DNA of 53,191 bases, taken from NCBI GenBank assembly GCA_964545715.1, contig CAZJHX010000070.1, positions 1 through 53,191 of the forward strand. Direction: 5' to 3'. The stretch is from CAZJHX01 sp964545715 (lineage in GTDB: Bacteria > Myxococcota_A > UBA9042 > GCA-2863065). Position 1 is the first letter of the stretch. The number at the start of each line of letters is the position of its first letter. The position numbers were made by a program, and so were the translations under genes. Below the pieces are notes generated by a model, which saw only the letters and a list, made by a program, of their open reading frames with translations, ran no database searches and was not told the DNA's origin. Shown here piece after piece: positions 9,699-19,400 of the stretch.

Positions 9699-11766
9699 GC
9701 GCTGACAGGCGAATGTCGTCCACCAGTACGACCGTGTCGTAGGCGGAGTCGCCGACATCCTGCACCTCGAGAATCACCGTGCCGTTGGCGGCTCCGGCCG
9801 GCAAGGCGAGGTCCGCGTCGGCCCATGGGGTTACGAAGACGTCGCCCTGGTCGAATTGCACGTCTGCGGGCTCGAGACTGGTGTACTGGCTGCCGCACCC
9901 CGAGCAACCAGAGGTACCCGGCGCGCACAGGTCGTCGATGGTCACCGTCCATAGGGCGGTCCGTACGCCACCGATGTCGAAGCTGACGACAAAGGAGTCT
10001 TGAAAGGAAGACCCGCAGAACTCCTGAAACTCCTCTGAGTACAGCCGCCACTGGAATGTGATTCGCTGGACGTCAGCGCTGGCGCACAGCGCCTTCTGAG
10101 CGTAGCTGGGGGCCGCGTACGCGAGGCCGGTCGAGAGGCGGAGCATTCGGCTGCCCTCGGGAGACGCCGTCCCACCCAGTTGGCTGATTGTGGTGACGTC
10201 GCCGCTGGTGTCCCACCCCTGCAGCCCATCCTCGAAGCCAAACGTGTCACACCCACCTGAGGGACAAAGGGCACACGCGTCGAGACAATCCTGGCCACTG
10301 CTGCTGCACGATGTGCCCGGATCGCAGATCCCGCAGCTGCCATTGCATCCGTCGCTGCCGCAGGACTTGCCAACGCACTGCGGTACGCAGTCGACACACA
10401 AGCCGCTTGGGCCACACGTCTGCCCGCCCGGGCATTCCGCGCACGGCTGGCCGCAGCCGTCGTCGGAGCACTGTCCGGCGACACATTGCGGTACGCACGG
10501 CACGTCCGACCCGCCACCGCCTGCGTCGGGGATCGGCGGCGGAACCGTCCCGGGGGCAACGCATACGCCGCCCACACAGTCCCGCCCCCCGCCGCACTGG
10601 TTGTCCTGAGTGCAGGCGACAGTGATGTTCGCGACCTGGCAGGCGGGGTCATTGCACTTCACCCCCTGCACGGTCGGCACCAGCGGAAACCCGCCCGTGA
10701 CACGCTTCGTAGCGCCGGACTCCAGAAAGACATCCCACTCGATCGAGATGGTGGTGCCCAGCGGAAACTTCTCGTGGCACAGCTCCCCCTGATTGTCGGT
10801 CGTACCGCCGATGGTCAGGTTGTTCGCCGGCCCCCAACGGCCACGCACCTTCACACCCGGCACCGCATTGCCGGCCGCATCCCGGGCCCGGAAACGCACG
10901 CAGGCTCGCTGGTCCGGCGGCACCTTGGAGAAGCCGTCCACATTCCACCAGGACAGATGCGGCAGCTGCGCCGTCCACGTGGTCCCGGTGTGGATCGCGG
11001 CACCTTCAAGCGTCCACATGCCGGTCGCGGGGTCCACGGAGAACAGCCCGGCAGATTCGGGGTCCCCCGCTGCAGCGGGTATCGTGAGCTCCAGTGACGA
11101 CCCGCTGGCGACGCTCAGCTTCACGCCGCCGGACCTGGCGGTCACGTCGACCATGCCGTAGGTGATCAGGGGCCACTCCTCGGTGCCGTCCGACGCCACC
11201 AGGGGCACCGGAGACTCCTCGATGGCCTCACTCGGCGGCACCCACGCGACGGTGAACTCCACCGGCCCGGTAGCCGCCTGACCTGTCGGATCCACCAGGG
11301 CGCCGGCCGGCACGTGCACGGCCACACCCGGCGCCACCTGTACCGTGTTCGGCAGGGTCGGATCGATCGTCTGCGCGACATCGATCGCCGCCATGACCGC
11401 TCCCACCGTAGCCAATCCAGCTCCCGCGGGGGTCACGCTGCGATACGACGGCGCGTAGTCGCTCTTTTCGAAGAGCAGCACCGCAGTGCCCGCCCGCGGG
11501 ACGTCGAGTTCGAAGCGCCCCCCGCTATCGGTGGCCGTGGTCGCGCCACCCGAGGACACCTGCACCGCTGCGAGTGGCTCGCCGGACTGCGTCAGGACCT
11601 GGCCGAGAACCCGACAGACCGCCGTGCCGCCCGAGCCCGGCGTGGCATCGCCGGCGTCCCCCTTCCGTCCCGTGGCAGAGTCTCCGAAACAGCCTGGCGC
11701 CAGCGGCGTCGCAGCGATTAGCACGGCTGCGAGCAAGTGACGGCTCCAACGTTGTGGGTCGAGCAT
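9688..11766 (-). CDS. Lipoprotein with carboxypeptidase-regulatory-like domain and Cys-rich region
   Basis: ATG 11766 follows a strong AGGAGG. The 692-residue protein has a signal peptide ending Ala-Pro-Gly-Cys. Residues of about 45-120 (GQVLTQSGEPLAAVQVSSGG ... FELDVPRAGTAVLLFEKSDY) form a carboxypeptidase-regulatory-like beta-sandwich. Further beta domains follow, then a Cys-rich stretch of about 115 residues with repeated CxxxxCxxxxC units (PQCVAGQCSDDGCGQPC). The C-terminal 180 residues start with GFEDGLQGWDTSGDV and end VVLVDDIRLS, a jelly-roll 'choice-of-anchor'/MAM-like carbohydrate-binding fold. No catalytic motif is seen. It is probably surface exposed and converges on the propeller/VWA gene with an 11-bp overlap. 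Confidence 0.8.
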   Translation of the reverse strand: MLDPQRWSRHLLAAVLIAATPLAPGCFGDSATGRKGDAGDATPGSGGTAVCRVLGQVLTQSGEPLAAVQVSSGGATTATDSGGRFELDVPRAGTAVLLFEKSDYAPSYRSVTPAGAGLATVGAVMAAIDVAQTIDPTLPNTVQVAPGVAVHVPAGALVDPTGQAATGPVEFTVAWVPPSEAIEESPVPLVASDGTEEWPLITYGMVDVTARSGGVKLSVASGSSLELTIPAAAGDPESAGLFSVDPATGMWTLEGAAIHTGTTWTAQLPHLSWWNVDGFSKVPPDQRACVRFRARDAAGNAVPGVKVRGRWGPANNLTIGGTTDNQGELCHEKFPLGTTISIEWDVFLESGATKRVTGGFPLVPTVQGVKCNDPACQVANITVACTQDNQCGGGRDCVGGVCVAPGTVPPPIPDAGGGGSDVPCVPQCVAGQCSDDGCGQPCAECPGGQTCGPSGLCVDCVPQCVGKSCGSDGCNGSCGICDPGTSCSSSGQDCLDACALCPSGGCDTFGFEDGLQGWDTSGDVTTISQLGGTASPEGSRMLRLSTGLAYAAPSYAQKALCASADVQRITFQWRLYSEEFQEFCGSSFQDSFVVSFDIGGVRTALWTVTIDDLCAPGTSGCSGCGSQYTSLEPADVQFDQGDVFVTPWADADLALPAGAANGTVILEVQDVGDSAYDTVVLVDDIRLSAPTP

Positions 11767-11958
11767 GGTGGCCTCCTGAGACCACCAGGCGTGCAAGGGC
11801 TGGTCCGAAATGCCATCGGCGCCGCCATGGCGCGCAATGCGGCTCATACCCTGCCCACTACGCCCCAGCGCCGCGCATCAACGTGCGGATCAGTCCCACC
11901 ATCATGGGGCGGTTGGCGACGTCACCACGCGCCAGATCCCACCGTCCCGACACTTTCG

Positions 11959-11996
11959 AAAAGCGAAAGGCCCGACATGCCGTGCACGCCGGGCCT
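11959..11996 (-). terminator. Rho-independent terminator of the metalloprotease operon
   Basis: Read on the minus strand, AGGCCCG (11996-11990) pairs perfectly with CGGGCCT (11974-11968) across a 15-nt loop. A T-rich tract, TTCGCTTTT, follows. It lies about 31 bp after the stop of the gene at 12027-16400, exactly where the operon should end. Confidence 0.75.
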
Positions 11997-12026
11997 CTCT
12001 AAAGAAGCGTCCTATGCGCTACGCGA

Positions 12027-15000
12027 TTACTCGGCGTAGTCGTAGGCGTGGTTCATGCCGCGGAGCAGCTCCAGCTTGTCCAGCACAAACTGGTACTCGC
12101 TGTAGTTGTAGTTCTCCTGCAGCTCCTGAAGGCTGTTGTAGCTGTCGAACTCGTCGCGCAGCGCTTTGACCATGTGGATGGCCGGGTAGAAGACGCCGCG
12201 CTCGGCGCCCGTCTTGGAACCCACAGCCGTGTAGGTCTTGCCGCTGAGCGGGTCCGTGAAGCTCTCCAGGATGGCGTCGTCGGTCGGCGTGATCGCCGCC
12301 TTGTGACCGTCCAGGAAGACGCGCGTGACGTCCGTGTAGCTGTCGTCGTAACCGTCGAGCAGCAGACCGAGGCCGTAGTAGGCCGCGAGCATCGGCACGC
12401 GGAAGCGCGTAGTCGGGAAGACGTACTCGCCCTCGGGGTTGAACGGCAGCAGCGTCTGACCTTCCGCGATCTCCGGCAGACCGGCATCCGGACCGACGGC
12501 GACGCGACGGGCGCAGTTCAGAGGACGACCCTCTTCGTCGGCAACCATGTACCAGCCCCACTTGTCGGTGGCGTTGGCGAGCATGCCGCTGAACAGGTTC
12601 ATCGTCTCCTGCGGGAAGAGCGAGTAGTAGCTGATCTGGTACTGCTCGACGCCGCCCGACTGGTAGTCGTTGGCCAGGAAGTAGGTGCTGGGATCGGCCA
12701 GCATCTGGTAGGCCGCGAGACGCTCGTAGATCGCGCCGGCGCGAACCGCCACAGGCAGGTAGCCACTGTAGTCCCACGCGGGGTACATCTGGCGGGCCTC
12801 ACAGTTCGTGGGCGTGATCCACATCGTGTTGGTGTAGAGCGCGTTGTCCAGGTACGGCACCGGCTCAAACACGTTCTTGCTGCCACGGTAACCGTGGTTG
12901 CCCGGCTCCGGACGACCGAAGGTCTGCACCAGCGTGTTCATGCCGTCCGCGGTGGCGATGGCGCCCGCGAGGCCGCCGTTCGGGTCCTGGTGCCACGGGA
13001 CGCCAAATCGGTCCTGCCACCAGTCGCCACGGTTGAAGCGCTGGTAGTCAGCGACCCACCACTGCATCTGGAACTTGACCGCGTAGAACATGCGCATGAT
13101 GCGGCTGTAGTAGTTGTCCGGGAAGAACAGCAGGCTCTGGTGCCAGTGACCCCAGATGGGCCAGTACTGCTCGTAGTCCGCCAGGGCGTTGCGCGTGATC
13201 TCGTAAGAGTCCACACCCGAGTCCCAGCGCTCGCACGTGGGCAGCCAGCCGGCCAGCTCGTCCGAGCAGAAGCGGAACGGGACCTCTTTCTTGCCGGTCA
13301 CGGTGTCCGTGCCGTCCGCAACGCCCGACCACGGGACGTAGGAGCGGTCATACAGGTCATCCACGCTGCTGTAGAGCTCGGGGATGTTCGTGTAGTGCAC
13401 GCGCTTGAAGATGGTCTCGATGTCGTTGGACGCGAAGTCCGGGACGATCGGCTGGTTGCTCGGGTCGGTCTCCGCCGGGTCCTCGAGGTAGCCGGCGAAC
13501 TTGTCGGTCGCGGGATCCTGGTTGAAGACCTCGACCAGACCACCGTAACCGAAGCGGACAGCCGCGCGGTCGTAGTAGCCAACGCCCTCGAAGCGGTCGT
13601 TGAACTTGGCCGAGTAGTCCATGACGGACGCGGACTGCAGCGAGCGCATGTGGTTGTTGGCCTGGTGCGGAGTCTCCGCGGCAAACATGTCATACGCGTT
13701 GAAGTTGCCGTCGTTGTCGTACTGGCCCTTGAGGTTCCAGTACTTGGTGCCGAAGTTCATCGCGTCCGTGCTGGCCTCGAAGTTGTGGCGCAGACCGATG
13801 CTGTGACCGACCTCGTGCTCCGCGACACCCAGGTAGATGCGCTTCCACAGGCGGGTGATCATCTCGGCGCGAACCTCTTCGATGGCGTTCATCATGGCCA
13901 GCTGCGAGTTCTGAATGACCTCGTGCTGCGTGTCCGTGTAGACCGGATCGGGAGGGTAGTAGCCGACGTTCAGGTTGAACTCGGACATGTTCTCGTACTT
14001 GACCAGCTCGTTGGCCAGCTGAACCTTCAGCTTGCCGACGGTGCAGGGGTTGGTCCAGTACAGGCCGGTCGCGCCCGAGGCGGTCTCGACGCTGGCGCAA
14101 ACCAGCAGGCCGTCGTTGTTGGTCGCGCCCTCGCTGTCGCAAGCACCCAGCACATCCTCGAACTCCTGGAAGTCGTAGATCGTGTTGGCGACCTGGGCGG
14201 TCGACGCACACACGCGGGCGTTCATCTCGGCCGCATACTCGCGGGCGATACCCAGAATGGCGTTGTCCGCGAACTCCTCGTAGAACTTGCAGCCCGCCTC
14301 AGCAGAGTGCTCGTTGTACTTGAGGCGCTGCTCTTTGTCGCCGCGCGAGTGCGCCCACTGGTGCATGCCCAGACGGTCGACGAGCTCCTCGGTGCTCTCG
14401 CCCGTGTCCAGACCCAGCGACGGGTCGCGGTGCAGCATCTTCACGTCATCCGTGATGAAGCTGGCCGCCATCGCGGGGGCCTTTTTGGCCAGCATGGCCA
14501 TCCGGTTCTGCGCCCAGTTGGCGTCCTCCGTCTGCAGACCGATGTGGGACAGACGCTCGGAGACCTTGGGAGCCAGCAGGCCCTTGGCGGTCGCCACAGC
14601 GCTCGCAACCGTGTACGTCGGCAGGCCGCCCGTGGCCGAGCCCAGCGCGTTCTTCGACATCGACTCCGACACGTGGTTGGCGTAGACCGTCTCCCAGAAG
14701 TCCCGGATGCCCGTCGACAGCTCGATGGCCAGCATCGCGCGGTTGGCGCCACGCTTCATCGCCGGCGTGTACATGTAGCTGTTGGCGCTGAGCAGCTCGC
14801 CCGTCAGCGGGTCGGCGCTCGACGGGCCGTACCCGTAGAGACCAACGCTGGTCGGGTCGTTGACGCTGTGCAGCTGGCTGTAACGCAGGTCACCGTTGCG
14901 CTTGGGCGAGTCCATGTCCTCGCAGAAGCCGTCGATGGCGGCCAGGATGCCCTGACCCTGCGCCTTGGCGACGTCGTCAGCGTTGTTGATGTCCAGACCG

Positions 15001-16400
15001 TGCATCTGCATGGCCTTGCCGGCCTCGGTGAGGTTGTTCTCACACACGATGAACATCTCGTGGTCGCCGGCCCAGTCGGGCTTGCGGGTCTTGACGACGT
15101 CGGAGAACGCCGGGTCCCAGTGCTTGCCGATCAGGATGCTCTCGGGCACCAACTCGCGCGGGAACTCCTCGCTGAGGTACCAGACGATGGGCTTGGGCGT
15201 CATCTGCGCGTAGTCCAGGCGGTCGTTGGCGTCCGCGGCCACACAGAACTTGCCGTCCTCGAAGACCTCACAGACCTTGCCGTCCGTGCACGCGTCGTAG
15301 ACGTTGCCGCCGTTCGCGTCACAGGCGTCGCCCTTGGCAACCACGTACTCTTCCCAGATGCGGTGACGGCGAATACGCCGGCTCACACCCGAGAAGGTCA
15401 CGCCACGAGTCGCCTCGTAGGTGCCGCGCTCCAGCCGGTAGTAACCGAACTTCTTGAGCAGGCTGTCGTCGTAGTCCCACGCCACGTACGTGGAGGGCTT
15501 CACCTTCATGAACGCCTGACGGAACGTGATGCGCTCCGACGTGCACTCGGTGACCTGACCGACGTACCATGGGTAGTACCAGCAGGCGGGGATGTAGTCG
15601 AAGCCTGAGCGGCCGTACCACGCGACGGGCGCCTCGAGCGTAGCGCTCAAGGTGTAGTCCATGTAGTCCAGCGTACCGTCTTCGTTGTAGACCTTGACCG
15701 GCGCGTCATCGAACTCCTCGTCGTGGAACTCACCCAGCGACTGGAACGACACGGTGCGGAACTTCGGCAGGATGTTCTCGTCGTAGTGCGCGACCTGCGT
15801 CACGCCCCACTGCACGCGCATGTACTGGCGCTCCCACCACTCACGGTCGGTGGTGTTCTCGGTGACCACGTTGGTCTGCTCACCCGTAAGCGGGTTGTAG
15901 ACGCGCTGGACATCGAAGTGGCCGGTAATCGGGAACGCCGCGATCGGCGAGCCCTTGTAGACGAAGCGCTGGACGGTGAGGATCTCATCGCCGATGCGCC
16001 GCTCGTACATGACAGGAATGTTCTTGCCATTGCTGTCAAGCTTGAAGCTGCCGTCGTCGTTCAGCTCGTACACCGGGGTGTCGACGTCAGGCGCGCTGCC
16101 CAGCGTCTCGCCGCCGATCACGTGCTCGTAGGTCCGGTAGAAGTACAGCGTCTTCTCCTGGATCTCGAAGTAACCGCGCTCCAGGTGATAGTTCTGGTTG
16201 CCCACGAAGAAGCCCATGGACGCGTAAGGCGCATCCACGACCGTGCTTCGGAAGTAGAACTCCCCGCGCAGCTCGGACTTCAGGGTGATGTTGTTCTGCA
16301 CCTGGTCGATGTCATCGAGCTGCTGGGCGCACCCAGCAACCGTCATCGTCGCCACCAGAGCCAGAGAGAAAAGCTTAGTCATGCTTGTCATCGTTTTCAT
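12027..16400 (-). CDS. Giant EcxA-like zinc metalloprotease lipoprotein A
   Basis: This 1457-residue protein starts at ATG 16400, five bases after AGGAGG. The signal peptide ends Val-Ala-Gly-Cys. The zinc site is HEVGHSIGLRHNF, with His862, Glu863, His866 and His872, followed by a Met-turn-like SVMDYSAKF. This combination is typical of the DUF4953/EcxA zinc-binding metalloprotease family, usually found with DUF5117/5118-type N-terminal domains. The 860 residues before the site are mostly beta-rich with a small Cys cluster (CDANGGNVYDACTDGKVC). About 500 residues follow the site. It is the last gene of a three-gene operon, 11 bp after a paralogue that shares the N-terminal sequence 'DDIDQVQNN/EDIDRTQTN' and the same catalytic layout. 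It is probably a surface or periplasmic-facing endopeptidase; the substrate is unknown. Confidence 0.85.
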   Translation of the reverse strand: MKTMTSMTKLFSLALVATMTVAGCAQQLDDIDQVQNNITLKSELRGEFYFRSTVVDAPYASMGFFVGNQNYHLERGYFEIQEKTLYFYRTYEHVIGGETLGSAPDVDTPVYELNDDGSFKLDSNGKNIPVMYERRIGDEILTVQRFVYKGSPIAAFPITGHFDVQRVYNPLTGEQTNVVTENTTDREWWERQYMRVQWGVTQVAHYDENILPKFRTVSFQSLGEFHDEEFDDAPVKVYNEDGTLDYMDYTLSATLEAPVAWYGRSGFDYIPACWYYPWYVGQVTECTSERITFRQAFMKVKPSTYVAWDYDDSLLKKFGYYRLERGTYEATRGVTFSGVSRRIRRHRIWEEYVVAKGDACDANGGNVYDACTDGKVCEVFEDGKFCVAADANDRLDYAQMTPKPIVWYLSEEFPRELVPESILIGKHWDPAFSDVVKTRKPDWAGDHEMFIVCENNLTEAGKAMQMHGLDINNADDVAKAQGQGILAAIDGFCEDMDSPKRNGDLRYSQLHSVNDPTSVGLYGYGPSSADPLTGELLSANSYMYTPAMKRGANRAMLAIELSTGIRDFWETVYANHVSESMSKNALGSATGGLPTYTVASAVATAKGLLAPKVSERLSHIGLQTEDANWAQNRMAMLAKKAPAMAASFITDDVKMLHRDPSLGLDTGESTEELVDRLGMHQWAHSRGDKEQRLKYNEHSAEAGCKFYEEFADNAILGIAREYAAEMNARVCASTAQVANTIYDFQEFEDVLGACDSEGATNNDGLLVCASVETASGATGLYWTNPCTVGKLKVQLANELVKYENMSEFNLNVGYYPPDPVYTDTQHEVIQNSQLAMMNAIEEVRAEMITRLWKRIYLGVAEHEVGHSIGLRHNFEASTDAMNFGTKYWNLKGQYDNDGNFNAYDMFAAETPHQANNHMRSLQSASVMDYSAKFNDRFEGVGYYDRAAVRFGYGGLVEVFNQDPATDKFAGYLEDPAETDPSNQPIVPDFASNDIETIFKRVHYTNIPELYSSVDDLYDRSYVPWSGVADGTDTVTGKKEVPFRFCSDELAGWLPTCERWDSGVDSYEITRNALADYEQYWPIWGHWHQSLLFFPDNYYSRIMRMFYAVKFQMQWWVADYQRFNRGDWWQDRFGVPWHQDPNGGLAGAIATADGMNTLVQTFGRPEPGNHGYRGSKNVFEPVPYLDNALYTNTMWITPTNCEARQMYPAWDYSGYLPVAVRAGAIYERLAAYQMLADPSTYFLANDYQSGGVEQYQISYYSLFPQETMNLFSGMLANATDKWGWYMVADEEGRPLNCARRVAVGPDAGLPEIAEGQTLLPFNPEGEYVFPTTRFRVPMLAAYYGLGLLLDGYDDSYTDVTRVFLDGHKAAITPTDDAILESFTDPLSGKTYTAVGSKTGAERGVFYPAIHMVKALRDEFDSYNSLQELQENYNYSEYQFVLDKLELLRGMNHAYDYAE

Positions 16401-16411
16401 CTAGCCCTCCT

Positions 16412-19400
16412 TTAGTACTCGAGGTTGCCGTAGATCGAGTGCATGAGACGCATCACATCGAGTATCGCGATGCGTTGCTTCATCTTTGCAGCCAGTTCAT
16501 CTCTGGCGACGCCCGACGCGCTCTCCCATTGGGTTCGCAGGTCCTGGGCCTCCTTGATAATCGTGAACGCCGGCGCGAGACGTCCCGCGTCGTAGTTCGG
16601 CTGGTAGCCCACGTAGGTCTTGCTGCCGAACGGGTCGTTGAACTTGGCGATCTTCACGCCCGCGCCGCCCTTGACCAGGTCGAACTCGTGACCGGAGCCC
16701 TCCACGAACACCGCCATGGCGTCGATGAAGCTCGGGTCGAAGCCGGCCGGCAGGTTGGCGAGGCCGAGCACGCCGGCCCAGACCTTCATGTTGAGACCGT
16801 CGATGCCGGGCTCGATGGCGTCCGCATCCTCGTCCACCTTCGGGTCGAAGAGGTCGCGCGCCTTGAAGGTGCCCTCGCCCGTCTCCTCATCGAAGACCGC
16901 GACGCCACTGTAAGCGCCCAGGCTCTCGGCGACGACGCCGCCGAGCAGGTTGGTCATCTCACGCTGGTAGAGCGTGTTGAAGCCGACCGCGGAGGCGCGG
17001 CCAATCTCAAGCTGCTCGCCGACCCAGGCGCTCGACGAGTAGAACGTCGAGTCCGTCAGGGTCATCATGGCGCCCAGCTTCAGCCAGAAGCTGCCGACCC
17101 ACATCACGTGGTTCTGGAAGCCGTAGTTCTCAGCGCCGAGCCACTGCGTGTACGGGAACTTGCCGACACCCAGCGGGATGTTCAGGTCGGTGCCCTCAGC
17201 GTCCAGGTCATACGTGGTGTTCCGGTAGACGCCGTCCGCATCCTTGACGAACGAGCCCGGGGCCGGCGACGCCAGCATCTGGGCCAGGTTGTTGAAGGAC
17301 GTGCGCGACGCGGTCGCCAGCGTGTGCATACCGTAGAGGTTGGCCACGTGGTCCGGGTACCAGCCGCGGTCGTTGAAGATGTTGTCGTAGATGGCGAAGT
17401 AACGCGCCGAGTCACCCATGATGGCCATGAAGCGGCTCATCACCCGACCGAAGTAGCTGAAGATGATGCTGTCAGAGCCGGTGTACATCCGCTCACGCTT
17501 GAAAGCGTCGAAGACGTAGTACTCGTCGATGGACGACTGCGCCGTGGCGATCATCTCGCCGATGTCGATGCCGGTGTCCCAGGTGTAGCAACCCAGGTTG
17601 CCGCGGAACTCGTCCGAGCAGAAGCGGTACGGGACCTCGACGTAGCTCCAGTAGAAGCGGTCGTCCTGGTACGTCGCCTGAACGGCGTGCTCCAGCTTGA
17701 CCTTCTCGTAAGGCGCCGTCGAGCGGCTCAGGTTCTCCTCCACACCGATGTAGTTCTCCAGGTAGAAGAACGGGTGGAAGATGGTGCCGGCGTAGCGCCA
17801 GCCGTCCGTGCTCAAGAGGTACGCGAAGTAGCTGGGCTCACGGCCGAAGCGCTGAGCCAGCTGCTCCATGCGGTTGCGCATGTTGCTCGGGTCCTTGTAG
17901 ACGTCGACCAGCCTGCCGTAGCCGAACTTGATGGCGGCGTAGTCGTACTTGCCAAGACCGTGGATGTCGCTGTTGAAGCGTCCGCCGTAGTCCATGACCG
18001 TGCTGTACTGGTACTCCGTGATCTTGTTCAGGCGCTCGTTCGGCGTGTGAACCGTACGCGGCACGAACTTGGTGACCCAGATGTTGTCGAGAGCGCAGGC
18101 GCCCCAGGTCTCACCGGCGGTGTCGGTGCAGACGCCGCCGTTGCAGATGAGGCGGCCCGGGCAGTCCGCGGCCGTCGCGCAGTCGATCTCCTCATCACAG
18201 GTCTCGCCGACATCCTCGTCGCAGTGCGGGGTCGCACGGCACAGGACGTTCTCTTTCTCGCGAACCTCGTAGAACTCGTCGAAGAAGTTGAAGACGTCCG
18301 CGCTACCCGCGAAGTTGTGACGCAGGCTGACGGTGTGACCGATCTCGTGCTCGAGCACGCCACCGAAGATGCGGCGGGTCAGCTCCCAGCGAAGCTCGTC
18401 GCCGGTGAGGCACTGCTTGCCACCCAACGAGGCGGGGTCGTTCTTGTACTGAGCGCGCTCCTCCTCGCTGCAGAAGAACTCTTTGGCGATACCGTAGATG
18501 TGGTCATCCACGAACTCGCGGTCGTACGTGCAGGGGGCCTCGGCCATGACGCGGTTGCGCATGTTCTGCTCGGCCATCATGTGGTTGCTGTGCGCCCAGT
18601 TGGCGGGGCTCAGCTTGGCGCGCAGCTCTGCGGTGAGCGGGGTGCCCGGCTCAAGCTGGCCGCCCGTGAGACCCTGGCGGACCTCCTCGTTCAGCATCAG
18701 GTCCTCCAAGACCGTGCCGCGCACCTTCTCCATGCGGTTCTTCGCGTAGCTGCGATCGACCGTCGGCACCGAGCTGAACAGCGCCTTGCGGTAGTTCTTG
18801 TCGCTCATGAAGTCCCAGAGCTCTTCGATCTGGAAGGGATCCTTGAACGCGCCGGTCACGCGACCCTGAGCGTCGAACTGACCGTGCGTCTTGAAGACAT
18901 CCTGCGGACTGGTGCCGTGCACATGCGACAGCTCCTGGACGGCGCCGGGGTACATGCCGCTGGAGTTATCCATCGGAAGCGGGTCGCCCTTGGCCTCGAC
19001 GTAGTCCTTGATGTACTGACCGCTGACGACCATGTCCGCCGGCAGCTCGCCGTTGACCATGTCGACCAGGTCGGACGCCCACTGACCGTACGTCAGGGTG
19101 GGAGCGCCGTAGATGTACGCGTTACCCCAGACCAGCTGGCCGGTCTCGGGGTCGCCGCCGGACGGGCCGTAGCCCAAGGGGCTGGAAGCCTGCGGCTCGC
19201 CCATCCAGTACATGAAGTTGTAGCGGACATCACCGATCTTCTTGAGGTCCTGCGGCGCCTTCACGAAGTGCTCGCACGGGTTGAAGATGGCGTTGGGGTC
19301 GCTGAGCGCCTGCTCGCCGGCGCTGTTGTAGGGGTTGGTGCCCTTCGTGCTGTACCGACCGTCGTGGTAGACCGTGTCGATATCTTCGGCGCCCGTCGCG